A stretch of DNA of 64,000 nt from JAYPAN01 sp049597955 (GTDB lineage Bacteria; Pseudomonadota; Alphaproteobacteria; RS24). The notes under the pieces are model-generated. The model was not told the DNA's origin and did not search any database. It saw nothing but the letters and a program-made list of their open reading frames with translations. Both the position numbers and the translations under genes were made by a program. Every line of letters starts with the position of its first letter. The first letter of the stretch is position 1. The stretch is from assembly GCA_049597955.1 (NCBI GenBank), contig JBMYND010000005.1, forward strand, positions 1 to 64,000, given 5' to 3'. This document shows, piece by piece, positions 1-6,511 of this stretch.

Positions 1-75
1 GCTTACTTGCGCAGAGGTGATGCGGTTACGGCTTTCGGCTCGCATTTGGGTGTTTTGGAAACCCAAGTAGAATAG
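1..75 (+). CDS. Possible C-terminal end of an unidentified protein (cut by window start)
   Basis: Frame 1 is open from the first base to a TAG stop and encodes 24 residues ending in GVLETQVE. The residue mix is protein-like, but the fragment is too short to recognise and it contains a rare AGA codon. It could equally be a chance open frame beside a structured RNA. No family is assigned. Confidence 0.25.
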   Translation, partial: AYLRRGDAVTAFGSHLGVLETQVE

Positions 76-230
76 CGAAACTTGCTTGCTGGGAGATATA
101 CCCCGAACCCCCAAGCACCGTGTTTCACGGACCGTGTGACCCGGAACTTGGTTCTTGGAACTGTAGGCCAAACTCGCATCCAGCAAACCGGGTTGTAAAG
201 AACCCTAGAACCAGCTAAACTATTGATATT
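76..230 (+). ncRNA. Candidate structured RNA with 6S-like architecture
   Basis: No convincing gene covers this stretch. On the plus strand TTGCTGG (86-92) can pair with CCAGCAA (180-186) as a closing stem. GAA plus CCAAG (105-107, 111-115) pairs with CTTGG plus TTC (147-154) around a bulge, forming an apical stem. A small hairpin CCGTG-TTT-CACGG lies at 118-130. The 3' side of the central bubble can form GTTC-TTG-GAAC (151-161). A further GGGTT/AACCC hairpin follows at 190-205. A closing stem, a large internal bubble and an apical stem are the layout of 6S RNA, about 150-180 nt long. The match is by eye only; another ncRNA or an untranslated region is possible. Confidence 0.3.
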
Positions 231-249
231 ATTGAGGAGAGATGGCCGG

Positions 250-395
250 TAGATGCCGATAAAAGGCATCGAACCTTATCGGGTGCGCCACGCTATAAGG
301 GCGCGGTCGCTGTAGCGACCCCCGCCCGCTTTGCGCAAGCGAGGCTGTTTTGCGCCACGCTATAAGCACCCGTTTGCCGAAGGCAAACCCGGTGC
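250..395. repeat. Palindrome-rich REP-like intergenic element
   Basis: Four tight hairpins lie within 140 bp: GATGCC/GGCATC (252-270), GGTCGC/GCGACC (305-320), CGCTT/AAGCG (327-341) and GTTTGCC/GGCAAAC (372-388). A 16-bp direct repeat, TGCGCCACGCTATAAG, occurs at 284-299 and 351-366, each copy followed by a hairpin. Inverted repeats embedded in a direct repeat resemble repetitive extragenic palindromes. Copies elsewhere in the genome cannot be checked from this window. Confidence 0.5.
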
Positions 396-432
396 GCCTC
401 CAAAGGGGCAAAGCGCACTCAGGCGCATCATT

Positions 433-504
433 CGCCACCTCAACCGCCACCTCAACCGCCACATCAATCGCCACATCATTCGCCGCGTCAATCGCCGCGT
501 CAAC
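433..504. repeat. Six 12-bp tandem repeats
   Basis: Six consecutive 12-bp units follow the pattern CGCC(A/G)C(C/A/G)TCA(A/T)(C/T). Units 1 and 2 are identical, and units 3 to 6 differ by one to four bases. The period is a multiple of three, so several frames stay open across it, but the predicted peptides are low-complexity and match nothing recognisable. I treat it as a non-coding minisatellite upstream of the FAD monooxygenase gene. Confidence 0.85.
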
Positions 505-542
505 TCTTGGCGCGCGATTTGGTGGGAAACCCCATATCCGCA

Positions 543-551
543 TGTTACAAT
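543..551 (+). promoter_or_regulatory. Extended -10 promoter candidate for the FAD monooxygenase gene
   Basis: TGTTACAAT is an extended -10 element (TG-N-TACAAT) 56 bp before the ATG. No good -35 box lies at the right distance, which extended -10 promoters can tolerate. It is the best promoter candidate between the tandem repeats and the gene. Confidence 0.4.
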
Positions 552-607
552 GAAATATCGGTGACGCGGCGCATCGGGGGCGGTTTGCAGAAAGTGAGCA
601 GTGGATT

Positions 608-1789
608 ATGAAAGTCATTATTTCAGGCGCTGGCATTGGCGGGCTGACGGCGGCTTTGTGTTTTCTGCATCATGGTGCTGAAGTTTGCGTGCTGGAACGC
701 GCGCCCGCATTGGGCGAAATTGGCGCCGGTATTCAAGTGCCGCCCAATGCGATGAAAGTGTTTGAAGCGCTCGGTCTTGACATGGCGCTGGCCGAAATTG
801 GCTTTCGCCCGCAAGCGATTGAAGCGCGCATGGGCCGCTCCGGCTTGCAATTATTCAATATCCCGCTGGCAGAGGCGGCGCTGGCGCGGTGGGGGTCGCC
901 CTATCTGCATATTCATCGGGCCGATTATATTGCCGTTTTGCACAGCGCGCTGTGCAGCAAAAGCCCGGACAGTGTTCATCTGGGAGCCGAACTGGTCGGC
1001 TATCAGCAGACGGACAGTAAAGTCACCGTCCAATTGGCCGATGGTCGTATGATAAGCGGCGATGTTTTGATTGGCGGTGACGGCATTCACTCGCCGGTTC
1101 GCACCGCCATGCTGGGTGCCGACCGGCCGGTCTTTACCGGCAATGTCGCTTGGCGCGCTGTCGTGCCGGTGGCCAGGCTCGGCGATTTGGCGCCGCGCCC
1201 AACCGCTTGCGCATGGATGGGGCCGGGCAAGCATTGTGTGACTTATCTTTTGCGCCGCGGCGAACTGGCCAATTTTGTCGGCGTGGTAGAGCGCGATGAC
1301 TGGACAACCGAATCCTGGACCGAAAAGGGCACGATAGTCGAAGCATTGGCTGATTTTGCCGGTTGGCACCCGACGCTTACAGGCATTTTGAACGAGGCCG
1401 AGACGCTTTATCGCTGGGCGCTGTTTGACCGCGCGCCTTTGCAAAAATGGGTTGATGGCCGCGTCGCTTTGCTCGGTGATGCCGCCCACCCAATGCTGCC
1501 TTTCATGGCGCAAGGCGCGGCCATGGCGGTTGAAGATGCATGGGTGGTGGCTCAGCAATTGGCGATATATGCCGATGCGCCAAGCGCCTTGCAAGCCTAT
1601 CAACAGCTTCGGTTCAAGCGCGCTTCGCGCATACAGGCGCAGTCACGGGCCAATGCCAAAACATTTCACAAGCGCACGCGGCTTTCACAAATCGCCACTT
1701 ATGGCCCAATGTGGCTGGCCGGTAAAATGGCACCAAAAGCCATCCATGCGCGCCAAGACCCGCTTTATGGCCATGATGTAACGGCGTGA
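608..1789 (+). CDS. FAD-dependent aromatic-ring monooxygenase (salicylate hydroxylase/UbiH-like)
   Basis: A 393-residue group A flavoprotein monooxygenase. The N-terminus carries the FAD dinucleotide motif GAGIGG (residues 7-12). The middle carries the second flavin/NAD(P)H signature, GGDGIHSPVR. The C-terminal third has the FAD-ribityl motif LLGDAAHPMLPF. The family uses NAD(P)H and O2 to hydroxylate aromatic or polyprenyl substrates. Length and order of motifs match salicylate- and 6-hydroxynicotinate-type hydroxylases better than the ubiquinone hydroxylases, but the substrate cannot be read from sequence. The gene stands alone, 95 bp upstream of a haloalkane dehalogenase gene, so a role in degrading an aromatic or chlorinated compound is possible but inferred. 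Confidence 0.85.
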   Translation: MKVIISGAGIGGLTAALCFLHHGAEVCVLERAPALGEIGAGIQVPPNAMKVFEALGLDMALAEIGFRPQAIEARMGRSGLQLFNIPLAEAALARWGSPYLHIHRADYIAVLHSALCSKSPDSVHLGAELVGYQQTDSKVTVQLADGRMISGDVLIGGDGIHSPVRTAMLGADRPVFTGNVAWRAVVPVARLGDLAPRPTACAWMGPGKHCVTYLLRRGELANFVGVVERDDWTTESWTEKGTIVEALADFAGWHPTLTGILNEAETLYRWALFDRAPLQKWVDGRVALLGDAAHPMLPFMAQGAAMAVEDAWVVAQQLAIYADAPSALQAYQQLRFKRASRIQAQSRANAKTFHKRTRLSQIATYGPMWLAGKMAPKAIHARQDPLYGHDVTA

Positions 1790-1849
1790 CCGGCCCGTTG
1801 AGCCGGATTTGAGCCTTGCCAAATTAATTGACAGCATAAGTGCCATTTC

Positions 1850-1877
1850 TTGACTTTATGCGTGTCGGCGATAAAAT
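1850..1877 (+). promoter_or_regulatory. Promoter of the haloalkane dehalogenase gene (probably leaderless)
   Basis: TTGACT (1850-1855) and TAAAAT (1872-1877) are separated by 16 bp. Transcription would start about 7 nt downstream, at or next to the ATG at 1885. No Shine-Dalgarno sequence precedes that ATG, which fits a leaderless mRNA. It also argues against the in-frame upstream ATG at 1840, which lies before this promoter. Confidence 0.55.
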
Positions 1878-1884
1878 TGCCGCC

Positions 1885-2823
1885 ATGAAAATACGCAAAA
1901 CACCCGCCCATTGTTTCAACAATTTGCCGGATTATGATTTCGCCCCGCATTTCGTCAATCTTGATGATGATGAGGGTGGCACGCTGGACATGCATTATAT
2001 TGAAGCCGGCCCGGCCAATGGCCCGCCGGTTGTGATGATACATGGCAATCCGACCTGGTCTTTCATGTGGCGCAAAATTGTGCTTGCGCTGGCCAATGCC
2101 GGTTATCGCGCCATTGCCATTGACTTGATTGGCATGGGGCGGTCTGACAAGCCGACCAAAATGCGCGATTACACCATTGCCCGGCACGAAAAATGGGTCG
2201 CGCAAGCCTTGTTTGACCGGCTTGATTTGCAGGGCGCGCACTTGGTGTTGCATGATTGGGGCGGCATTATCGGCCTGCGCGTGGCGGCCAATCATCAAAC
2301 CCGGCTGGCCAGTATCACTTTTTCAAATACCGGCCTGCCAGTGCGCGACCCGACGCAGAAAATTGAGCAAATGGCCATGCCCGGTGCCGGTTTCTTGCGC
2401 AAATTCCAGCTTTATGTGCGCTTTAACCCGTTTTGGCGACATTGGAATATGCTGGCCGCCATCTGCACCGGCAAGCTGTCGAAAGCGGTTATCGCCGGTT
2501 ATGCCGCGCCCTATCCGAATTTCCGATATTTGACCGGCAATCGGCAATTCACCCAAATGCTGCCGACGCGCTATGACAATCCCATGCTGGTCGATAATTT
2601 TCATGCCCGCGAAAAATTGGCCGATTTCGACAAACCCTTTCTCTGCCTGTATTCCGACAAGGATATTGTCGCGCCCAAGGGCCATGAATCGGTGCGGCCT
2701 TTCATTGCCGGTGCGGGCGCGCGCGCGCCGGTCATATTGAAAGGCGGCAGTCATTTTCTAATCGAGGATATTCCCGACGACTACGCCGCTGCTTTGCTGG
2801 CGTTTTTGGACGAGATTAAATAA
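1885..2823 (+). CDS. Haloalkane dehalogenase (subfamily I, DhlA-like)
   Basis: A 312-residue alpha/beta hydrolase that hydrolyses carbon-halogen bonds to alcohol and halide. The opening NNLPDYDFAPHFV segment is typical of haloalkane dehalogenases. The oxyanion loop is HGNPTW (53-58). The nucleophile elbow HDWGG places the nucleophile at Asp124 and a halide-binding Trp at 125, the same positions as in DhlA of Xanthobacter. The acid is probably Asp260 (YSDKD) and the base His290 (GGSHFL). I do not see an obvious equivalent of the second DhlA halide Trp (175), so the substrate range may differ. The start at 1885 is chosen over 1840 because it matches the family N-terminus and the promoter. No dehalogenation partner (alcohol or aldehyde dehydrogenase) is adjacent. 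Confidence 0.85.
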   Translation: MKIRKTPAHCFNNLPDYDFAPHFVNLDDDEGGTLDMHYIEAGPANGPPVVMIHGNPTWSFMWRKIVLALANAGYRAIAIDLIGMGRSDKPTKMRDYTIARHEKWVAQALFDRLDLQGAHLVLHDWGGIIGLRVAANHQTRLASITFSNTGLPVRDPTQKIEQMAMPGAGFLRKFQLYVRFNPFWRHWNMLAAICTGKLSKAVIAGYAAPYPNFRYLTGNRQFTQMLPTRYDNPMLVDNFHAREKLADFDKPFLCLYSDKDIVAPKGHESVRPFIAGAGARAPVILKGGSHFLIEDIPDDYAAALLAFLDEIK

Positions 2824-2829
2824 TCCGGT

Positions 2830-3975
2830 TCAAACCCAGACTTCGCGGTGATTGAGCCTTTCAACGCGGCGCGTGCAGCGTGCGGTCATAATGGCCGACA
2901 AGCCGGTCTCGTCCAGCAGCGTATCCACCGCCTGTTTGCCCGTCGCATCAAGCCGGTCATAAGCGTCTTGGATACGCTGCAACATGAAAATCCGATAGGG
3001 CATCACCATTGCCGATATTGATTGGCCGCGCCAATCAAATTGGCACATACCAATACCGCGCCCAAGGCTCTGGCCGCCGACAATTTCGTGTGCTTGTGGC
3101 TGGTTTTCGGCCAGCCAATCATTGCTGAAAGCCACCATGGCTTCAATTTCGGGCAGATAATCCGAGGCAACGCGGCGCAATAAGGTCTTCAGCGTATCCG
3201 GTATCGCATCGGCGCCGAGCAGAGCTTCGTCATACCCGATAAACTCCACCATATCGGCAGACGGGTTGCGCATGCGCTCCGTCCAACGCAACAGCATTTG
3301 CGCGCGCTCTTGCATCATTCTCAGCGGATGTGGGTCGCGCCCCAAATGGGCATAAAGAGCGGCAAAAAGCCCATAATCGCCAATGGTTGGCGCACCGCCA
3401 AGCAAATAGGGATGGGTGGCAAAATGCGCGTCAAACTCAGCCATCAGCTCTTCATAGGCTGCTTCAATATGTGGCGCGGTTTGCTCTGTCACGCCAAAGG
3501 CGATGGCGGCTTTTCGCATGCGCCCGGCCGCGTGCAGTGCCATATCGCGCCGTTCAGCCGCTGGCACTTGCGGCATGGCAAACAGCCCGAATTGCTGCAA
3601 GATAAAGTCCAGATTATCGGCATCAAAGTTCCAGCGATAATGCATGGCCGGACGCAGCATCCCCTCGCCGCCAAACATTTCCATAATCAGCGCGGTGACA
3701 AGATGGCGCGGCGTGGTGGGATAGGCTGGCAGGCGCGCCAGCTTGCGGCTTTCAAACCAGTCAATAATATCGACACCATCCTGCACAATCTCATCATCCG
3801 GCGTTTCCATAACCGGAATAATCCAACGGCCAATGGTCGGGCGAATATGCGCGTCATAATGCGGGTCGGCTGGCGAGATGTCGTCATAATCAATATGCTG
3901 CTTAATCAGATAGGCGCGCGCTTTGCCCGAATAGAGCGAAACGCTCCAGGAGTAGAGTTTATATTTATCCGACAT
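2830..3975 (-). CDS. Glutathione S-transferase family protein
   Basis: A 381-residue protein with an N-terminal thioredoxin-like GST domain (KLYSWSVSLYSGKARAYL, then WIIPVMETPDDEIVQDGVDI, where the cis-Pro and the glutathione-binding acidic residue sit in GST folds). A helical GST C-terminal domain contains PYLLGGAPTIGDYGLFAAL near residue 200. About 120 further residues after this domain are not part of a standard GST. The gene is downstream of, and overlaps by 11 bp, the gene for a small membrane-anchored protein, so the two are co-transcribed, probably under the divergent TetR regulator. Substrate unknown; detoxification or a glutathione-dependent step is the likely role. Confidence 0.7.
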   Translation of the reverse strand: MSDKYKLYSWSVSLYSGKARAYLIKQHIDYDDISPADPHYDAHIRPTIGRWIIPVMETPDDEIVQDGVDIIDWFESRKLARLPAYPTTPRHLVTALIMEMFGGEGMLRPAMHYRWNFDADNLDFILQQFGLFAMPQVPAAERRDMALHAAGRMRKAAIAFGVTEQTAPHIEAAYEELMAEFDAHFATHPYLLGGAPTIGDYGLFAALYAHLGRDPHPLRMMQERAQMLLRWTERMRNPSADMVEFIGYDEALLGADAIPDTLKTLLRRVASDYLPEIEAMVAFSNDWLAENQPQAHEIVGGQSLGRGIGMCQFDWRGQSISAMVMPYRIFMLQRIQDAYDRLDATGKQAVDTLLDETGLSAIMTARCTRRVERLNHREVWV

Positions 3976-4612
3976 GTCGCGTCCTTATCGTCAGTAACAG
4001 TGTTTGTGCCAGTGATGCCAGACTAACCAGCAGCATGGCGACCCAAATGCGCGGTGACAAAAAGCCACCGCCAGTGCTTTGCGTGGGCAAGGCATAAGTG
4101 ACGGCCAAAGCGGCCTGTTTGAATATATGGCTGTCGGCAAAGGCCGGGTCGGTCGCAGCGATGAGCAGGTCGCGACGGCTGCGATAGCGAATGAGACCAA
4201 TACCCGACCAGCCCGGATTGGCAGATGTTTTCCATGCATCCAGATAGTCGCCCACTGCTTCGCCCATATAGGCCGGATAGCCGCCGCGCAGAAAAACTTT
4301 ACCCATAAAGGGCAGAAAATAGTTCTGAATCAAAACCGGGCCGGGCATCATTTCGCCGGTCTGCGGGTGCGCTACATCGCCTTGCGGATAGGCGGCCAGA
4401 TTGAGCATGACAAATGGCTTGCCGGTGTCGGAGCGCATGAAGTCAGAAAAAGCACGGCGTTGCGCGGCACTGGTTGTGCCTATGGCCTCAATGCGCGCCT
4501 CAAACATGGCGATTTCTTCTGCGGTCAGCGGCCCGCGCCAGTTTTCATGCCAAGCAAGAAAAACAAGATAAAAGGCAAACGCTGTCGCCCATATGGCATG
4601 GCCTAACCGCAT
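3965..4612 (-). CDS. Membrane-anchored protein with a DUF1330-like segment
   Basis: A 215-residue protein with a hydrophobic N-terminal segment (about residues 5-20) and a second one near the C-terminus (about 185-205), so both ends are probably in the membrane. The middle contains FVMLNLAAY and later YMGEAVGDYLDAW and RDLLIAATDPAF, resembling the small dimeric alpha-beta-barrel DUF1330/antibiotic-monooxygenase-like family. The ATG at 4612 is chosen because GGAG lies just upstream; the frame can be extended nine bases to a TTG at 4621. First gene of a two-gene operon with the GST. Function unknown. Confidence 0.6.
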   Translation of the reverse strand: MRLGHAIWATAFAFYLVFLAWHENWRGPLTAEEIAMFEARIEAIGTTSAAQRRAFSDFMRSDTGKPFVMLNLAAYPQGDVAHPQTGEMMPGPVLIQNYFLPFMGKVFLRGGYPAYMGEAVGDYLDAWKTSANPGWSGIGLIRYRSRRDLLIAATDPAFADSHIFKQAALAVTYALPTQSTGGGFLSPRIWVAMLLVSLASLAQTLLLTIRTRHVG

Positions 4613-4628
4613 GGTCTCCAACCCCCAT

Positions 4629-4646
4629 TTGATAAAAAGCTATCAA
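4629..4646. promoter_or_regulatory. Candidate TetR operator (inverted repeat)
   Basis: TTGATA-N6-TATCAA is a perfect 6+6 palindrome in the gap between the divergent GST operon and the TetR gene. It overlaps the putative -10 region of the reverse-strand promoter, the classic position for a TetR repressor. Binding is inferred. Confidence 0.45.
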
Positions 4647-4665
4647 TTGGCACTTTCCATGTCAA
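4637..4665 (-). promoter_or_regulatory. Promoter of the membrane protein-GST operon
   Basis: On the reverse strand a perfect TTGACA (complement of 4660-4665) is followed, 17 bp later, by TAGCTT (complement of 4637-4642). The -10 box falls inside the TTGATA/TATCAA palindrome, so occupancy by the repressor would block polymerase. Confidence 0.45.
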
Positions 4666-4704
4666 TTCTTAATCACTTGCGGCAGGGGCGAAAAATTGTG
4701 GCCC

Positions 4705-4733
4705 TTGTTCTGCCGCTTGCGCTCGATTATGAT
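4705..4733 (+). promoter_or_regulatory. Promoter of the TetR-family regulator gene
   Basis: TTGTTC (4705-4710), a 17-bp spacer and TATGAT (4728-4733) make a good sigma-70-type promoter. The predicted start is about 16 nt before the ATG at 4756. The in-frame ATG at 4696 lies upstream of this promoter and is therefore unlikely. Confidence 0.55.
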
Positions 4734-4755
4734 TTCGGTGAATAGAGTAACGCTT

Positions 4756-5367
4756 ATGACAGAATCACCCGAAATGGAAAACCGAGCCAATGTTGAAGAC
4801 ATTGATGGACGCCGCAAGCGCAGCGCCCGCAGCCGTGCCGCGATTATCACAGCGACACTGACTTTGCTCGACAATGGCAATTTGTCGCCAACCGCCAAAC
4901 AAATCGCCGAGGAAGCCGGTGTTGGCCTGCGCTCTTTTTTCCGCCATTTTGAAGATATGGACGCGCTTCATGACGCGGTTGACCAGCAAATGCGCCAGCA
5001 TTATGAGCGGCTGTTTCGCCTGCCCAAGCCCGATGCCAATCTTGAAGAAAGGCTGCATGATTATGTCAGCGTTTTGACCAATGCTTTTGAGCGGCTGAAA
5101 CGCCCCATGCAAAGCACGCATTTTCAACTGTGGCAATCACAGGCGCTGCAAAAAAACTGGTCGCGCAATCAACGCAAGCTGCGCGAGCATTTTGAGGGCT
5201 GGGTGCCGGAATTGCAGCGGCTGAGTGAAACCGAGCGCGAAGCGGCGCATGCGCTGGTCTCTTTTGATATGTGGCACCGCCTCCGCCAGCACCAAAAACT
5301 CAGCATTAATGATGCACGCAATGCCATTTTGATTTTAATGCGCGGCCTGCTGAATGGGCTGGGATAG
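4756..5367 (+). CDS. TetR/AcrR-family transcriptional regulator
   Basis: A 203-residue protein. Residues about 18-70 form the TetR DNA-binding domain: RSRAAIITATLTLLDNG, then AKQIAEEAGVGLRSFFRHF, the helix-turn-helix with its usual aromatic end (YRHF/FRHF). The C-terminal helices are the ligand-binding part and give no substrate clue. It is divergent from the membrane protein-GST operon, with a palindrome between them, so local autoregulation and repression of that operon is the simplest model. The start at 4756 follows the promoter and gives a normal TetR length. Confidence 0.85.
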   Translation: MTESPEMENRANVEDIDGRRKRSARSRAAIITATLTLLDNGNLSPTAKQIAEEAGVGLRSFFRHFEDMDALHDAVDQQMRQHYERLFRLPKPDANLEERLHDYVSVLTNAFERLKRPMQSTHFQLWQSQALQKNWSRNQRKLREHFEGWVPELQRLSETEREAAHALVSFDMWHRLRQHQKLSINDARNAILILMRGLLNGLG

Positions 5368-5374
5368 GGCGGGG

Positions 5375-6376
5375 CTATAAATCTGTCGGTGGCGTTGTTT
5401 CTGCCGCGTCGAAATCTTCAATAATTTTGCTGAAAACTGCGTAAAATTTTTCCAGATTTTCATGCATCCAGGCGAAATATTCCGGCCAGCTTTCTGTGTC
5501 CTCAAGACTCCCGTCCCGCAAATGCCAAACCCGTCTGCCACGCAATAGCGTTCTCCAATCCAATTCCGCACCAATTTCTTTGTTAACCAGGTCTTTTTGT
5601 TCCGGCTTTGAAAAGAGCTGGTCATACATTCTATTGGTGTCTTCTTTCAAGGTTTCAAAGCCAGCGCCGATTTTACCATTTTTGGTATTTACCAACGTAA
5701 TCAACTTGGTGCCGGGCTTGCCCATACAAAAGAAATTCAAATAATGTCGGGGCCCGGGTTTTTTTTGTGAAACGAGTTTCGGATTTTTGGTTTCGATATA
5801 TTTTTTGAATTGCGTCCAGAACTCAAGCTGGAGTCTTTTTGTCGCGCTATCCGCGCTGGTATCGCTTTTTACGGCACGCGACCAGTCATTTGGTTTGCAG
5901 ACAATGTTGAATTTGGGGGCGGGTTTGGAGTCGCCAATCCGCCACAGCTCAATTTCAAGGCCAAAAAAGCGGAAACCGTCTTCAGTGATGTCGTTCAGCC
6001 AATCCAATGCGGCGCGATGCTCATCACGAAATTGGGCGGCAATCCAAATAATATTGGCGGCTTCCAATCCCGCCGCATAGGTCATCAACTGTCCAAGATG
6101 CACATGATTTGTATTTTCAAGCTGATTTTCTATCAACACATGCGTATCGTCATCGGCATTGGTGCAGAGAATATCCGCGCTGAAGGAACCGACATTTGCT
6201 TCAATCCTCTTTAGCACAAGCTCCATATCCAAGCTGTTGCCGAGCAGGGTTAAATTTTCTTCCTGCGCCAGCCAAGGCGTGAAGTCCTGCGCTTCATGCG
6301 TCCATATATCCCGCAACGCGACTCTTACAAGTTTGTCCAGTTCGACTCTGGTTTGCCCGTCCGGTGTTTCCGACAT
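5375..6376 (-). CDS. DUF4268-type protein with a PD-(D/E)XK nuclease-like N-terminus
   Basis: A 333-residue protein. Residues about 60-110 contain SFSADILCTNADDDTHVLIE followed by NQL and later GQLMTYAAGL, a PD-(D/E)XK-like core in which Asp (SADIL) and Glu-x-Gln (IENQ) would bind metal. The C-terminal half (EFWTQFKKYIE, MYDQLFSKPEQKDLVNKEIG, LDWRTLLRGRRVWHL) fits DUF4268. Members occur near restriction and defence genes or as orphans; no methylase or helicase is adjacent here. The gene is lysine- and asparagine-richer than its neighbours, suggesting acquisition. AGGAAA precedes the ATG. Its stop lies 7 bp from that of the TetR gene, convergent. Nuclease activity is inferred, not shown. Confidence 0.6.
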   Translation of the reverse strand: MSETPDGQTRVELDKLVRVALRDIWTHEAQDFTPWLAQEENLTLLGNSLDMELVLKRIEANVGSFSADILCTNADDDTHVLIENQLENTNHVHLGQLMTYAAGLEAANIIWIAAQFRDEHRAALDWLNDITEDGFRFFGLEIELWRIGDSKPAPKFNIVCKPNDWSRAVKSDTSADSATKRLQLEFWTQFKKYIETKNPKLVSQKKPGPRHYLNFFCMGKPGTKLITLVNTKNGKIGAGFETLKEDTNRMYDQLFSKPEQKDLVNKEIGAELDWRTLLRGRRVWHLRDGSLEDTESWPEYFAWMHENLEKFYAVFSKIIEDFDAAETTPPTDL

Positions 6377-6411
6377 TTTTATTTCCTGCTTTCATTCTTC
6401 TTAGCAAGCAA

Positions 6412-6440
6412 AGGCTAATCGTGCTTTAGGCCTTTGTCAA
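6412..6440 (-). promoter_or_regulatory. Promoter of the DUF4268 gene
   Basis: On the reverse strand a perfect TTGACA (complement of 6435-6440) is 17 bp from TAGCCT (complement of 6412-6417). The TTGACA is the last member of an array of similar boxes repeated every 10 bp upstream. Confidence 0.5.
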
Positions 6441-6490
6441 ATCAAGTCAAATCAAGTCAAATCGGGCCAAATCAGGCCAAATCAGGTCAA
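6435..6490 (-). repeat. 10-bp tandem repeat carrying -35-like boxes
   Basis: Six hexamers lie at exact 10-bp spacing. Read on the reverse strand from the gene outward they are TTGACA, TTGACT, TTGACT, TTGGCC, TTGGCC and TTGACC, each linked by the same four-base AT-rich spacer. The 10-bp period puts all boxes on one face of the helix. It may be an operator array, a duplicated -35 element or simple slippage. Confidence 0.8.
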
Positions 6491-6511
6491 ATTCTTGCAT
6501 CAGCGCATCCC

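Noticed and set aside
3..269. Reverse-strand open frame of 88 codons
   Set aside because: It crosses the paired segments of the candidate RNA, has no ribosome-binding site and a composition unlike the real genes.
433..504. CRISPR array
   Set aside because: The 12-bp units abut directly with no spacers and no cas genes are present. The same holds for the 10-, 13- and 17-bp repeats.
229..636. Reverse-strand open frame through the 12-bp repeats
   Set aside because: Its alternating Val-Ala-Asp run is a product of the repeat; it overlaps the start of the FAD monooxygenase gene and matches no family.
1790..1806. Terminator after the FAD monooxygenase gene
   Set aside because: A CCGGC/GCCGG hairpin exists, but only three Ts follow, so it is not convincing.
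5375..6376. Restriction-modification system
   Set aside because: No methyltransferase, specificity subunit or helicase lies nearby.
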